Below are positions 7,614 through 14,353 of a DNA stretch of 43,185 nucleotides, one piece after another. Source of the stretch: Candidatus Woesearchaeota archaeon (GTDB lineage Archaea > Nanobdellota > Nanobdellia > Woesearchaeales > GW2011-AR4); assembly GCA_018303655.1 (NCBI GenBank), contig JAGVXT010000030.1, forward strand, positions 1 to 43,185. Direction: 5' to 3'. A program made the position numbers and the translations under genes. The number at the start of each line of letters is the position of its first letter. Within the stretch, counting starts at the first letter, position 1. The notes beneath the pieces were generated by a model that saw only the letters and a list, made by a program, of their open reading frames with translations, did not search any database and was not told the DNA's origin.

Positions 7614-9326
7614 ATGAAAAACATTGAGGTTGCAGAGCTTCTCAATGAATTAGCGGATTATCTTGAATTTGAGGAAGACTCATTCAGGGTAAGGGCTTAC
7701 AGAAAAGCAGCATTGGTCATTGAAGGGCTTTCAGAGGACATTGAGCAGGTTTGGAAGGAAAATAGGTTGGAAGATTTGCCTGGAGTGGGAGAGGGCATTT
7801 CAAAGAAAATTGATGAATTTCTGAAAACAGGCAAGCTGAAGTATCTTGCTGAGCTGAAGAAAAAAACGCCTGTTGACATGGAAAGCCTTGGCAGGATTGA
7901 AGGCATAGGCCCGAAAACAATAATAAAGCTTTACAAGGAACTAAAGATAAAGACTGTAGCTAATTTGGAGAAAGCAGCAAAAAAAGGCAAAATACAGAAA
8001 ATCAGCGGCTTGGGACCTATTGTTGAGAGAAACATCCTGAAAAGCATAGAGTTTGCAAGAAAGACAAGCGAAAGAGTGCCTTTGGGTTTTGCATTGACAA
8101 GCGCAGAAGAAGTTGTGATTGCGCTGAAAAAGCTAAGGGAAGTGCAAAAAGCAAGCATTGCAGGCTCTACTCGCAGAATGAAAGAGACGATTGGCGACAT
8201 CGACATACTGGCAACATCAAAAGTTCCTGAAAAAGTTATTAACTTCTTTACAAAAATGCCGAGTGTTGCAGATGTGCTTGCAAAAGGCCCTACAAAGTCT
8301 TCTGTTAGATTAAAAGAAGGAATACGGGTTGATTTAAGGGTTTTAGATGACAATATTTTTGGAGCTGCCTTGCTTTACTTCACCGGCAACAAAGAGCATA
8401 ACATATTATTAAGAAGGATTGCAATTGAAAAAAGGCTTAAGCTGAGCGAGTATGGGTTGTTTGACACCAAAACCAATAGGCTTGTTGCAGGAAAAACAGA
8501 AGAAGAGGTTTATAAAAAGCTCGGCATGGATTTCATTGAGCCGGAGATGAGGGAGGATGAAGGCGAAATTGAATTAGCGCAGCATCATATGCTGCCAAAA
8601 TTGATTGGCTACAATGACATAAAAGGGGACTTGCAGATGCACACTAAATGGAGCGACGGCAGCAACACAATAGGGGAGATGGCTTTGGCTGCAAAAAAGC
8701 TCGGGTATGGGTACATTTGCATAACAGACCATACCGGAAAGCTGGCAATCGCAAATGCGCTTGACGAGAAAAGAATTCATGAGCAGAAAAAAGAGATTGA
8801 CAAAGTGAATAAAAAAATTAAAGGAATAACTGTTCTGCAGGGCGTTGAAGTCAACATAACCAATGATGGCTCATTGGACATGCCTAACAGGGTTTTGAAA
8901 CAACTCGGCATTGTTGTTGCTTCCATCCATTCCGGATTCAAGAACCCAAAGGAAAAAATAACAAAAAGAATGATAACAGCGATGGAAAACGAGCATGTTG
9001 ACATCATTGCGCATCCAACAGGAAGGCTGATAACAAAAAGAGAAAGCTACGATATTGACATGGATTCAGTTTTTGATGCTGCCAAAAAAACAAACACCGT
9101 CATGGAGATAAATGCATACCCGGAAAGGATGGATTTAAGGGACTCTCATGTAAGAGCTGCTGTAAAATCAGGTGTTAAATTGGTTATAAGCACTGATGCC
9201 CATAACAAAGACCAGCTTCATTTTATGAAATTAGGCATCGGAACTGCAAGAAGAGGCTGGGCAACAAAGAATGATATTATAAACACAAGAAATTTAAAGG
9301 AAATGATGAGGATGCTGAAGCACTAA
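7614..9326 (+). CDS. polX: Family X DNA polymerase with PHP domain
   Basis: PolX fills gaps in base-excision and break repair. The domains in order are an N-terminal helix-hairpin-helix region (LEDLPGVGEGISKKI 52-66; RIEGIGPKTIIKLY 94-107), the palm with GSTRRMKETIGDIDIL (184-199; catalytic Asp196 and Asp198) and a third Asp at about 240 (RVDLRVL). The C-terminal PHP domain starts at about 335 with LQMHTKWSDGSN (His343), followed by YICITDHTGKLAIAN, IAHPTGR and STDAHN. These PHP motifs carry the metal ligands of the 3'-5' exonuclease/phosphodiesterase activity known in bacterial PolX. The 570-residue length is typical. A TATA box (AAATATTTAAATA) lies 30 nt upstream. Confidence 0.96.
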   Translation: MKNIEVAELLNELADYLEFEEDSFRVRAYRKAALVIEGLSEDIEQVWKENRLEDLPGVGEGISKKIDEFLKTGKLKYLAELKKKTPVDMESLGRIEGIGPKTIIKLYKELKIKTVANLEKAAKKGKIQKISGLGPIVERNILKSIEFARKTSERVPLGFALTSAEEVVIALKKLREVQKASIAGSTRRMKETIGDIDILATSKVPEKVINFFTKMPSVADVLAKGPTKSSVRLKEGIRVDLRVLDDNIFGAALLYFTGNKEHNILLRRIAIEKRLKLSEYGLFDTKTNRLVAGKTEEEVYKKLGMDFIEPEMREDEGEIELAQHHMLPKLIGYNDIKGDLQMHTKWSDGSNTIGEMALAAKKLGYGYICITDHTGKLAIANALDEKRIHEQKKEIDKVNKKIKGITVLQGVEVNITNDGSLDMPNRVLKQLGIVVASIHSGFKNPKEKITKRMITAMENEHVDIIAHPTGRLITKRESYDIDMDSVFDAAKKTNTVMEINAYPERMDLRDSHVRAAVKSGVKLVISTDAHNKDQLHFMKLGIGTARRGWATKNDIINTRNLKEMMRMLKH

Positions 9327-9328
9327 GT

Positions 9329-9340
9329 TTTTATATAACC
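9329..9340 (+). promoter_or_regulatory. TATA box of the GAPDH transcript
   Basis: TTTTTATATAAC follows the polX stop codon almost directly. Transcription is expected about 25 nt downstream, near 9360. This leaves a short leader that carries GGTGG in front of the small reading frame at 9379, unlike the leaderless arrangement of most neighbours. Confidence 0.5.
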
Positions 9341-9378
9341 TATAATTTTTCTCAAGCAAACAAAAAGAAGGTGGCTTA

Positions 9379-9471
9379 ATGATTAATGCAGCAATCAACG
9401 GCAGCGCAAATCAGAGATTTGCTGACCATCGATTGCTTCAGAATGTTATTGAAAAAGTAAAGGTGATTTGA
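9379..9471 (+). CDS. 30-codon leader frame in front of GAPDH, partial copy of the GAPDH start
   Basis: ATG 9379 is preceded by GAAGGTGGC, a good Shine-Dalgarno match. It opens a 30-residue frame that stops with TGA at 9469-9471, directly abutting the GTG start of GAPDH and in the same frame. Its first residues, MINAAING, mirror VVNVAING of GAPDH, and 16 of 18 bases agree over AATGCAGCAATCAACGGC. This is best explained as a partial duplication of the GAPDH start region that later decayed. It could act as a translated leader that couples ribosomes to GAPDH, or stop readthrough could add a 31-residue extension. No function as a peptide is implied. Confidence 0.45.
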   Translation: MINAAINGSANQRFADHRLLQNVIEKVKVI

Positions 9472-10464
9472 GTGGTAAATGTAGCAATCAATGGCTTTGG
9501 CAGGATTGGAAGGCTTGTTCTAAGGGCAGGCATAAAAGACAAAAGCATAAACTGGGTTTGCGTCAATGATGTCACAGATGCAAAAACTTTAGCTCACCTT
9601 TTCAAGTATGATTCTGTGCACGGTAAGTATGATGGCAAGGTTGAGCACACCGATGATTCTCTGATTATTGATGGCAAGAAAACAAAAGTCCTGTCAATTC
9701 TTGACCCTCAAAAGCTGCCGTGGAAAGAGCTGAAGATTGATGTGGTAGTAGAGAGCACTGGCAGGTTTACAGACAGGGAAGGCGCGCAGCAGCATCTGAA
9801 TGCCGGCGCAAAAAAAGTTCTAATTTCAGCACCAGCAAAAAATCCAGACATCACGATTGTCATGGGCGTGAATGAACAAGATTACGATAAAAGCAGGCAC
9901 CACATTGTAAGCAATGCTTCATGCACAACAAACTGCTTAGCCCCTGTTGTGAAAATCCTTCATGATAATTTCGGGCTTAAAAGAGGATTTATGACAACAA
10001 TCCATGCCTATACGGCTGACCAAAAGCTTGTTGATTCTCCTCACAAAGACTTGAGAAGGGCAAGGCAGGCTGCTTTGTCAATAATCCCTACAACAACAGG
10101 CGCTGCAAAAGCAGTAGCAGAGGTTATTCCGGAGCTTAAGGGAAAGCTTGACGGACTTGCATTCAGGGTTCCGGTTGCTACAGGCTCTGTGACTGATTTT
10201 GTCTGCGAGCTTGAGAAAAGCACAACAAAAGAAGAAATAAACAAATTGTTCAGGGACTCTGCTAAAAAATTAAAAGGCGTGCTTGAATACACAGATGAGC
10301 CAATAGTATCAGCAGACATAATAACAGACCCAAACTCCTCGATATTCGACTCAGAACTAACCAATGTCATTAATGGAAATTTTGTAAAAGTAATTGCATG
10401 GTATGACAACGAGTGGGGCTTCAGCGAGAGAATGATTGATGTGATTAAGCTGATTGGGAGATAG
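9472..10464 (+). CDS. gap: Glyceraldehyde-3-phosphate dehydrogenase, bacterial class I type
   Basis: GAPDH oxidises glyceraldehyde-3-phosphate to 1,3-bisphosphoglycerate with NAD(P)+ in glycolysis, or the reverse in gluconeogenesis. [13 protein letters not shown] (2-14) is the dinucleotide-binding loop. Cys151 in [12 protein letters not shown] is catalytic and His178 in TTIHAYT is its partner. [21 protein letters not shown] and the terminal WYDNEWGFS complete the class I signature. Length (330) is normal. Most archaea carry the distinct class II enzyme, so this gene was probably acquired from bacteria at some stage. The GTG start has AAGGTGAT 5-8 nt upstream. It is preceded without a gap by the leader frame at 9379. 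Confidence 0.97.
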   Translation: MVNVAINGFGRIGRLVLRAGIKDKSINWVCVNDVTDAKTLAHLFKYDSVHGKYDGKVEHTDDSLIIDGKKTKVLSILDPQKLPWKELKIDVVVESTGRFTDREGAQQHLNAGAKKVLISAPAKNPDITIVMGVNEQDYDKSRHHIVSNASCTTNCLAPVVKILHDNFGLKRGFMTTIHAYTADQKLVDSPHKDLRRARQAALSIIPTTTGAAKAVAEVIPELKGKLDGLAFRVPVATGSVTDFVCELEKSTTKEEINKLFRDSAKKLKGVLEYTDEPIVSADIITDPNSSIFDSELTNVINGNFVKVIAWYDNEWGFSERMIDVIKLIGR

Positions 10465-10466
10465 AT

Positions 10467-11117
10467 TTATTCTTTTTTAATATTTGCCCCAATAACCTTC
10501 ACAACAGCATTGAATATTTCTTTTGGCTTTTTAGAAGCATCAACATCAACAAGCAGCTTTTTCTTTTTGTAATGGTCGATTAAGGGTGATGTTTCCTGCT
10601 GGTAAACCTGTATCCTTTTTCTCACGGTTTCAGGCTCGTCATCTTTTCTAATAACAAGGGAGTTTCCGCATTTATCGCATACGTCTTTCTTCTTTGGCTT
10701 CATTGTAACCAGATTATACAAAGCTCCGCATTTGCTGCAGTTCCTTCTTGCGGTCAGCCTTTTTATAATTTCATCTTCAGTTGCAGCCAAGTTCAAAACC
10801 AAGCTTATGCTTTTCTTTAACTTCCACAATGCATTTTCAAGAAATTCGGCCTGGTCAGTTGTTCTTGGATAGCCGTCAAATATAAAGCCGTTTTTGCAAT
10901 TTTCCTGCTTCAATGCCTTTTCAACCACTTTGTTAACAACCATATCGGGCACAAGCAATCCTTTCTCCACATACTGTATAAGCTCGCTGTTGCCGCTCTT
11001 TATCTCGTTCCTGAAAATGTCGCCTGTAGAGATATGCGGAATTTTAAATTTTTCAGCCAATGAGTCAGACAAAGTGCCTTTTCCAACTCCCGGCGGCCCA
11101 AATATTATTAGTTGCAT
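10467..11117 (-). CDS. adk: Adenylate kinase (bacterial type, zinc lid)
   Basis: The enzyme interconverts ATP + AMP and 2 ADP. GPPGVGKGT (7-15) is the P-loop, DGYPRTTDQAEFL (81-93) is the AMP-binding signature, and the lid has a Cys4 zinc site (Cys127, Cys130, Cys147, Cys150). The 216-residue form with a zinc lid is the long bacterial/eukaryal type, not the short trimeric archaeal AdkA. The stop codon is two bases from the stop of the convergent GAPDH gene. The start immediately follows the stop of the coiled-coil protein gene at 11119, so tRNA, coiled-coil gene and adk are probably one transcript. Confidence 0.95.
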   Translation of the reverse strand: MQLIIFGPPGVGKGTLSDSLAEKFKIPHISTGDIFRNEIKSGNSELIQYVEKGLLVPDMVVNKVVEKALKQENCKNGFIFDGYPRTTDQAEFLENALWKLKKSISLVLNLAATEDEIIKRLTARRNCSKCGALYNLVTMKPKKKDVCDKCGNSLVIRKDDEPETVRKRIQVYQQETSPLIDHYKKKKLLVDVDASKKPKEIFNAVVKVIGANIKKE

Positions 11118-11118
11118 T

Positions 11119-11592
11119 TTAACCCAGATAGCCCAAATCCTCTTTTATGTCATCTTCTTCTGTTTTCCATGAAGCCCTCATTTTCCTGACAAACATCAGC
11201 AGTTCCTGCTTTAGGGCTTTCCACTCATCAAACAGGCGGTTTATAAAATCAGCTTCGTTGTTTTCATTATGCTCTAAAGAGACCTCTATCGATTGCCTGT
11301 TAAAATTCATCAGTTTAGTGTACAGCTCATACATCTGCTTTTTTTCATCCTCATCAAAAAATTTGGTTTCATGCATTGCATAAAGGTTTGAGGTGTCAGG
11401 CTGCAGCAGCTCTTCCAGCATGGTTGAATAAAAATCAAGCTTTTCTTCCATTCTTCTGATTATGGCCCTAAGCAGGAAGCTTGTCTCCTCCAAGTCGCTC
11501 AGCTCAAACTCAAAGTCTATTTCCCTGAATTCGGGAAGCATGTGCTTCTTCTTCAGTTCAGTGTATTGCTTTTCTATTTCTTTGTTTGGCAT
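11119..11592 (-). CDS. Acidic helical protein of unknown function
   Basis: The protein is not recognised. It has 157 residues from ATG 11592, is rich in Glu, Lys and Leu and predicted almost entirely helical (EIEKQYTELKKKHMLPEF, SDLEETSFLLRAIIRRMEEK, EWKALKQELLMFVRKM), so a coiled-coil or helical-bundle cytoplasmic protein is likely. The frame stays open upstream to 11667, but that extension would read through the tRNA-Thr gene at 11604-11688. The first ATG after the tRNA is therefore chosen; it lies only 11 nt beyond the tRNA 3' end. It abuts adk, with which it is likely co-transcribed. Confidence 0.75.
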   Translation of the reverse strand: MPNKEIEKQYTELKKKHMLPEFREIDFEFELSDLEETSFLLRAIIRRMEEKLDFYSTMLEELLQPDTSNLYAMHETKFFDEDEKKQMYELYTKLMNFNRQSIEVSLEHNENNEADFINRLFDEWKALKQELLMFVRKMRASWKTEEDDIKEDLGYLG

Positions 11593-11603
11593 TTTGTGAT
11601 ATA

Positions 11604-11688
11604 AGCCTCCGGAGGAAATTGCATCCTCGACCTGCAGATCCCTTGCATTGATACAAGTCTGCCGCAATAGCTACTATGCTACGGAGGC
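11604..11688 (-). tRNA. tRNA-Thr(UGU) with 12-nt intron
   Basis: Read on the minus strand: acceptor stem GCCUCCG/CGGAGGC with discriminator U (as in archaeal tRNA-Thr), D arm GCAU-AGUAGCUA-UUGC, anticodon stem GCAGA/UCUGC and T stem GAGGA/UCCUC. The anticodon loop is 19 nt long and contains CUUG pairing with CAAG, a 3-nt bulge UAU after the first strand and a 3-nt bulge GGA after the second. This is the archaeal bulge-helix splice signal. Cutting in the bulges removes UCAAUGCAAGGG and leaves loop CUUGUAA with anticodon UGU. No CCA is encoded. The D loop lacks the G18-G19 pair and the T loop reads UGCAAUU rather than UUCRANY, so the elbow is unusual. Confidence 0.8.
11638..11649 (-). other. 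12-nt tRNA intron at position 37/38
   Basis: The predicted intron UCAAUGCAAGGG follows A37 of the tRNA-Thr precursor. The 4-bp central helix CUUG/CAAG and the two 3-nt bulges place both cuts as the archaeal splicing endonuclease requires, after the second base of each bulge. The terminal loop is very small, so this is close to the minimum size for such an intron. Confidence 0.65.
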
Positions 11689-11705
11689 ATAGGTTTCAGA
11701 ATCGA

Positions 11706-11720
11706 TATTTAATTTAAATA
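11706..11720 (-). promoter_or_regulatory. TATA box of the tRNA-Thr transcript
   Basis: On the minus strand TATTTAAATTAAATA is centred about 25 nt before G1 of the tRNA, the standard archaeal spacing to the transcription start. It supports a transcript that begins with the tRNA and may continue into the coiled-coil gene and adk. Confidence 0.5.
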
Positions 11721-11724
11721 GGTT

Positions 11725-11855
11725 TCGAAAATCGACGATTTTCGGACCTTCCGAAAATCAGGCAATTGTGAGCAAGTTCGCGTGACTTGCGAAGTTCGCT
11801 TCGCTCGCTATGTCCCTGCTCACTCGCATTCAACTGATCAACTGATTTTTGATAG
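11725..11855 (+). repeat. Palindromic intergenic element, copy A
   Basis: A 68-bp core at 11764-11831 matches the core at 42985-43052 at 66 of 68 positions. It is preceded in both places by a hairpin built from CGAAAAT and ATTTTCG (here CGAAAATCG/CGATTTTCG, 11726-11744) followed by GGAC, and then by GAAAATCAG. The core contains nested inverted segments (GCGAA/TTCGC, GAGCAAG/CTTGCG-like, GCTCAC near the end) and can fold extensively. It is followed by an AT-rich stretch with gattttt. It lies between the divergent tRNA-Thr transcript and the prepilin peptidase gene. No open frame or terminal target-site duplication is evident. Confidence 0.75.
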
Positions 11856-11914
11856 GTTGCGGTTAAGCGCCAAAATAAAATAAATTTATAAACATTGCAT
11901 TTTTTATTTTAAAT

Positions 11915-12820
11915 ATGCTTTATGACAGAATAGCATGGCTTGGAATTGATTTTATTCCCATTGCCATAACTTATGTGCTGTCTTTTATTGCCCTTTTCAT
12001 AGGCTCCGTAACAGACCTGAAGACGAGAGAAGTTCCTGACTGGGTAAATTATGGGCTGATTATTTCAGGGCTCGGATTAAATTTGCTGTTTTCAGCCATA
12101 TACTCAAATTCTTTTTTTATAATAAACAGCATCATAGGCTTGGCGATATTCTTCGGCATTGCATATATCATGTTCTATGCAGGCCAGTGGGGCGGCGGCG
12201 ACAGCAAAATGATAATGGGGCTGGGGGCAATGATTGGCATTGACGTAAGCTTCCAGGAGCCGCAGTTTTTGCTTGGTTTTTTTATAAATGCATTATTTAT
12301 AGGCGCAATATATGGATTATTTTGGAGCATTTATCTGGCTGCTAAAAACAAGAAGAAATTTTTTATGGAGTTCAGAAAAATACTGCTTCAGAAAAATATT
12401 GTCAAGTCAAAAAAATTCATGATAGCCATTTTGGCTTTCTTGTTTGTAATATTTTTTTTGAACAATGCGCCTTCTATCAAAATCTTAATCCTTTCATTGG
12501 CATTTTTGGTTTTAACTACTTTTTACATGTGGATTTTTGCGAAGGCAATCGAAAAATCAGCAATGTATAAATTGGTAGAACCGGCAAAACTTACAGAGGG
12601 AGACTGGATTGTCAACGATGTTTATGTTAATAAGCAATATATTTGCGGGCCAAAAGACCTGGGCATTAGCAAAAGCCAAATCAGAAAACTGGTTGAGTTT
12701 TACAAAAAAGGAAAAGTCAGGAAAATCTTAATCAAAGAGGGAATCCCATTTGTGCCAAGCTTTTTGTTGGCTTTTGTTGTTACACTTATTTTTGGGAATC
12801 CGCTAATGTGGCTTGTTTAA
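11915..12820 (+). CDS. Prepilin/preflagellin peptidase (A24 family)
   Basis: This membrane aspartyl protease cleaves the class III signal peptides of archaeal pilins and archaellins. Seen: Asp34 in SVTDLKTREVPDWV, the first catalytic Asp region, and Asp96 in the GGGD motif (QWGGGDSKM, 91-99), the GxGD signature. There are six or more hydrophobic helices, and a ~110-residue soluble C-terminal part ends in another membrane helix. At 301 residues it is longer than FlaK, because of the extra segment from about 200. A TATA box (ATTTATAAAC) about 27 nt upstream suggests a leaderless mRNA. No pilin gene is adjacent. Confidence 0.92.
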   Translation: MLYDRIAWLGIDFIPIAITYVLSFIALFIGSVTDLKTREVPDWVNYGLIISGLGLNLLFSAIYSNSFFIINSIIGLAIFFGIAYIMFYAGQWGGGDSKMIMGLGAMIGIDVSFQEPQFLLGFFINALFIGAIYGLFWSIYLAAKNKKKFFMEFRKILLQKNIVKSKKFMIAILAFLFVIFFLNNAPSIKILILSLAFLVLTTFYMWIFAKAIEKSAMYKLVEPAKLTEGDWIVNDVYVNKQYICGPKDLGISKSQIRKLVEFYKKGKVRKILIKEGIPFVPSFLLAFVVTLIFGNPLMWLV

Positions 12821-13120
12821 TTATATTTTTATAATCTGTTGTGCATATTGGGGCATTCTTCTATATAAAACTTCTCTGTTTGGACCAGTCAATACTACTT
12901 CAAGCGTCCTTATTGTTTTGCCAACATACTCAAATAAAAATGTGAGAACATCATTACTTGTTGCAATAGGCACACTAACTTTTACTCTCTTGGTTTCATC
13001 ATTTTGACCGCTTAGCTGTTGCTTTTCTTGGTGGAATGCACTGGACACAGCAGCATCTATACTGCTAGAACTATATCCGATATGATTAAGAATGTCTGGT
13101 AATATCCCTCTGTGATCCAT
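12821..13120 (-). CDS. Small protein of unknown function
   Basis: The protein is not recognised. The 99 residues contain a Ser/Gln-rich first half and a second half with alternating hydrophobic strands (VKVSVPIATSNDVLTFLFEY, TIRTLEVVLTGPNREVLYRRM). There is no signal peptide or membrane helix. The stop codon directly abuts the convergent prepilin peptidase gene. A plus-strand frame overlaps it, but its hydrophobic appearance is what a reverse-complement shadow would give, and the minus frame is longer with an ATG start after an AT-rich promoter-like stretch. Coding status is likely but not certain. Confidence 0.55.
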   Translation of the reverse strand: MDHRGILPDILNHIGYSSSSIDAAVSSAFHQEKQQLSGQNDETKRVKVSVPIATSNDVLTFLFEYVGKTIRTLEVVLTGPNREVLYRRMPQYAQQIIKI

Positions 13121-13155
13121 GCTATCTTAAATTTTATATTACTTATTCATGAATC

Positions 13156-13692
13156 TTATGGCAGCCTTCTCATCTGCCTTGTGAAATACTCTTCTTCCTC
13201 TTCAGAAATTACCTTTTGCTTTGGAGCATGAACTCTTGGCTTTTTCTCCTCTTTCTGGAAATAGCCAACATTTTTTGTCTGCTCTTTTAGCTTGAGCTCG
13301 ACAGTCGACATTTCCTCTTCGCTTAATTGCTTAGGCTGCCATTGCAAATTGATGCCGTCATTCTCTTTTCTTGGAATGATATTAATGGTAAAATGAGCAA
13401 CAGTCTGGCCGGCAGGAACACCATTTGCAACAAATATGTTTGTGCCCTGCACCCCAAGGCTTTCAAATATCGCGCTTGAAATTTTATTGGAAACCTGAAA
13501 AAGCCTTCCTATCTCAGCATCAGGCACCTGCTCAATTATTGGATAGTGGTTTTTTGGCATTACAAAGCAGTGCCCGGGATTAGCGCCGTTGACATCAAGC
13601 ACAGCCATGGCAAATTCATCTTCATAAATTTTCTTTGAAGGAATATTATTTCCAACAATCTGGCAAACCACACATGCTTCCCTTGCTGCCAT
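13156..13692 (-). CDS. HIT-fold protein lacking the catalytic histidine (second of pair)
   Basis: HIT proteins are nucleotide hydrolases or transferases using the motif H-x-H-x-H-x-x, whose middle His is the nucleophile. Here the motif reads His100-Phe-Thr102-Ile-Asn104-Ile-Ile, followed by PRKENDGIN. The middle and last histidines are thus replaced by Thr and Asn. The rest of the fold is intact: Cys7-x-x-Cys10 and His41/His49 (possible zinc site), KIYEDEFAMAVLDVN, and AGQTVAH. The ~65-residue C-terminal extension is charged (EEKKPRVHAPKQKVISEEEEEYF). It overlaps the preceding HIT gene by one base (TAATG), so the pair is translated together. It may bind nucleotides without the usual catalysis. 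Confidence 0.85.
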   Translation of the reverse strand: MAAREACVVCQIVGNNIPSKKIYEDEFAMAVLDVNGANPGHCFVMPKNHYPIIEQVPDAEIGRLFQVSNKISSAIFESLGVQGTNIFVANGVPAGQTVAHFTINIIPRKENDGINLQWQPKQLSEEEMSTVELKLKEQTKNVGYFQKEEKKPRVHAPKQKVISEEEEEYFTRQMRRLP

Positions 13693-14315
13693 TATTTAAC
13701 ACCCAGTATCCTTGAAAGGTTGTCAAGGTCAATGCTGCCTTTAGCTTCCTTTTTTTCCGGCTCTTGTAGCTTAAATGGAATTACGGACTTCTCCTCTTCC
13801 TTTGCAACCGCTCCGCCTAATGCTGCAATCAGCTTGTTGCCAACAGCCTCAATTTCTTTTTGCTCCATTGTCTTTTGCGGCAATACAAAATTAATGCCGT
13901 CATTCTCTTTTCTTGGTATTATATGCACCATGAAATGCTGCGCCCGCTGCCCTGCCGCAATTCCATTGGCAGCAATGATGTTTGTTCCTTGGGCATCAAT
14001 TGAGCGGAGCATGGAGTTTGACAAAGCTTTTGCAACCATGAAAACATGGGCAACTTCATCATCCGGGACTTGCGGCATGATGGAATAGTGCTCTTTGGTT
14101 AAAAGAAGAACATGGCCCGGGTTGGAAGGGTTTATATCAAGAATGGCTATTGTTTTTTCGTCTTCATAAATCTTTCTTGACTGCACCTTGCCTGCGACAA
14201 TCTGGCAGAATATACATTGCTTTTTCTGGAATTCTTTCAGCTCTTCCGGGCTCATATTTTTTATTTTTTCCTGCAATGCCCTTAATTGCTCCTGGCTTAT
14301 ATTCTGCTCTGCCAT
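13692..14315 (-). CDS. HIT-fold protein lacking the catalytic histidine (first of pair)
   Basis: This is a paralogue of the next gene. After a ~30-residue helical head (SQEQLRALQEKIKNMSPEEL) come Cys34-x-x-Cys37, KIYEDEKTIAILDINPSNPGH and AGQRAQ. The HIT motif is His127-Phe-Met129-Val-His131-Ile-Ile. The central nucleophilic His is Met129, although both flanking histidines remain. The codon is ATG in the middle of an otherwise canonical GQ...H-x-x-x-H-IIPR block, so misalignment is not the cause. A C-terminal tail of ~50 residues is Lys/Glu-rich. Because the two neighbouring copies lost the same catalytic position differently, a shared non-hydrolytic role (for example a heterodimeric nucleotide sensor) is an inference worth testing. 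Confidence 0.87.
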   Translation of the reverse strand: MAEQNISQEQLRALQEKIKNMSPEELKEFQKKQCIFCQIVAGKVQSRKIYEDEKTIAILDINPSNPGHVLLLTKEHYSIMPQVPDDEVAHVFMVAKALSNSMLRSIDAQGTNIIAANGIAAGQRAQHFMVHIIPRKENDGINFVLPQKTMEQKEIEAVGNKLIAALGGAVAKEEEKSVIPFKLQEPEKKEAKGSIDLDNLSRILGVK

Positions 14316-14353
14316 GGTTTTGAAATTTTATTTATGTTTTATAAATATTGCCA

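Noticed and set aside
11593-11667. N-terminal extension of the coiled-coil gene to 11667
   Set aside because: It would translate the tRNA-Thr gene; ATG 11592 just after the tRNA is preferred.
12813-13007. 64-codon plus-strand frame after the prepilin peptidase
   Set aside because: It is hydrophobic in the way expected of the complement of a coding strand, overlaps the longer minus-strand frame (12821-13120) and begins before the preceding stop. The minus frame was kept.
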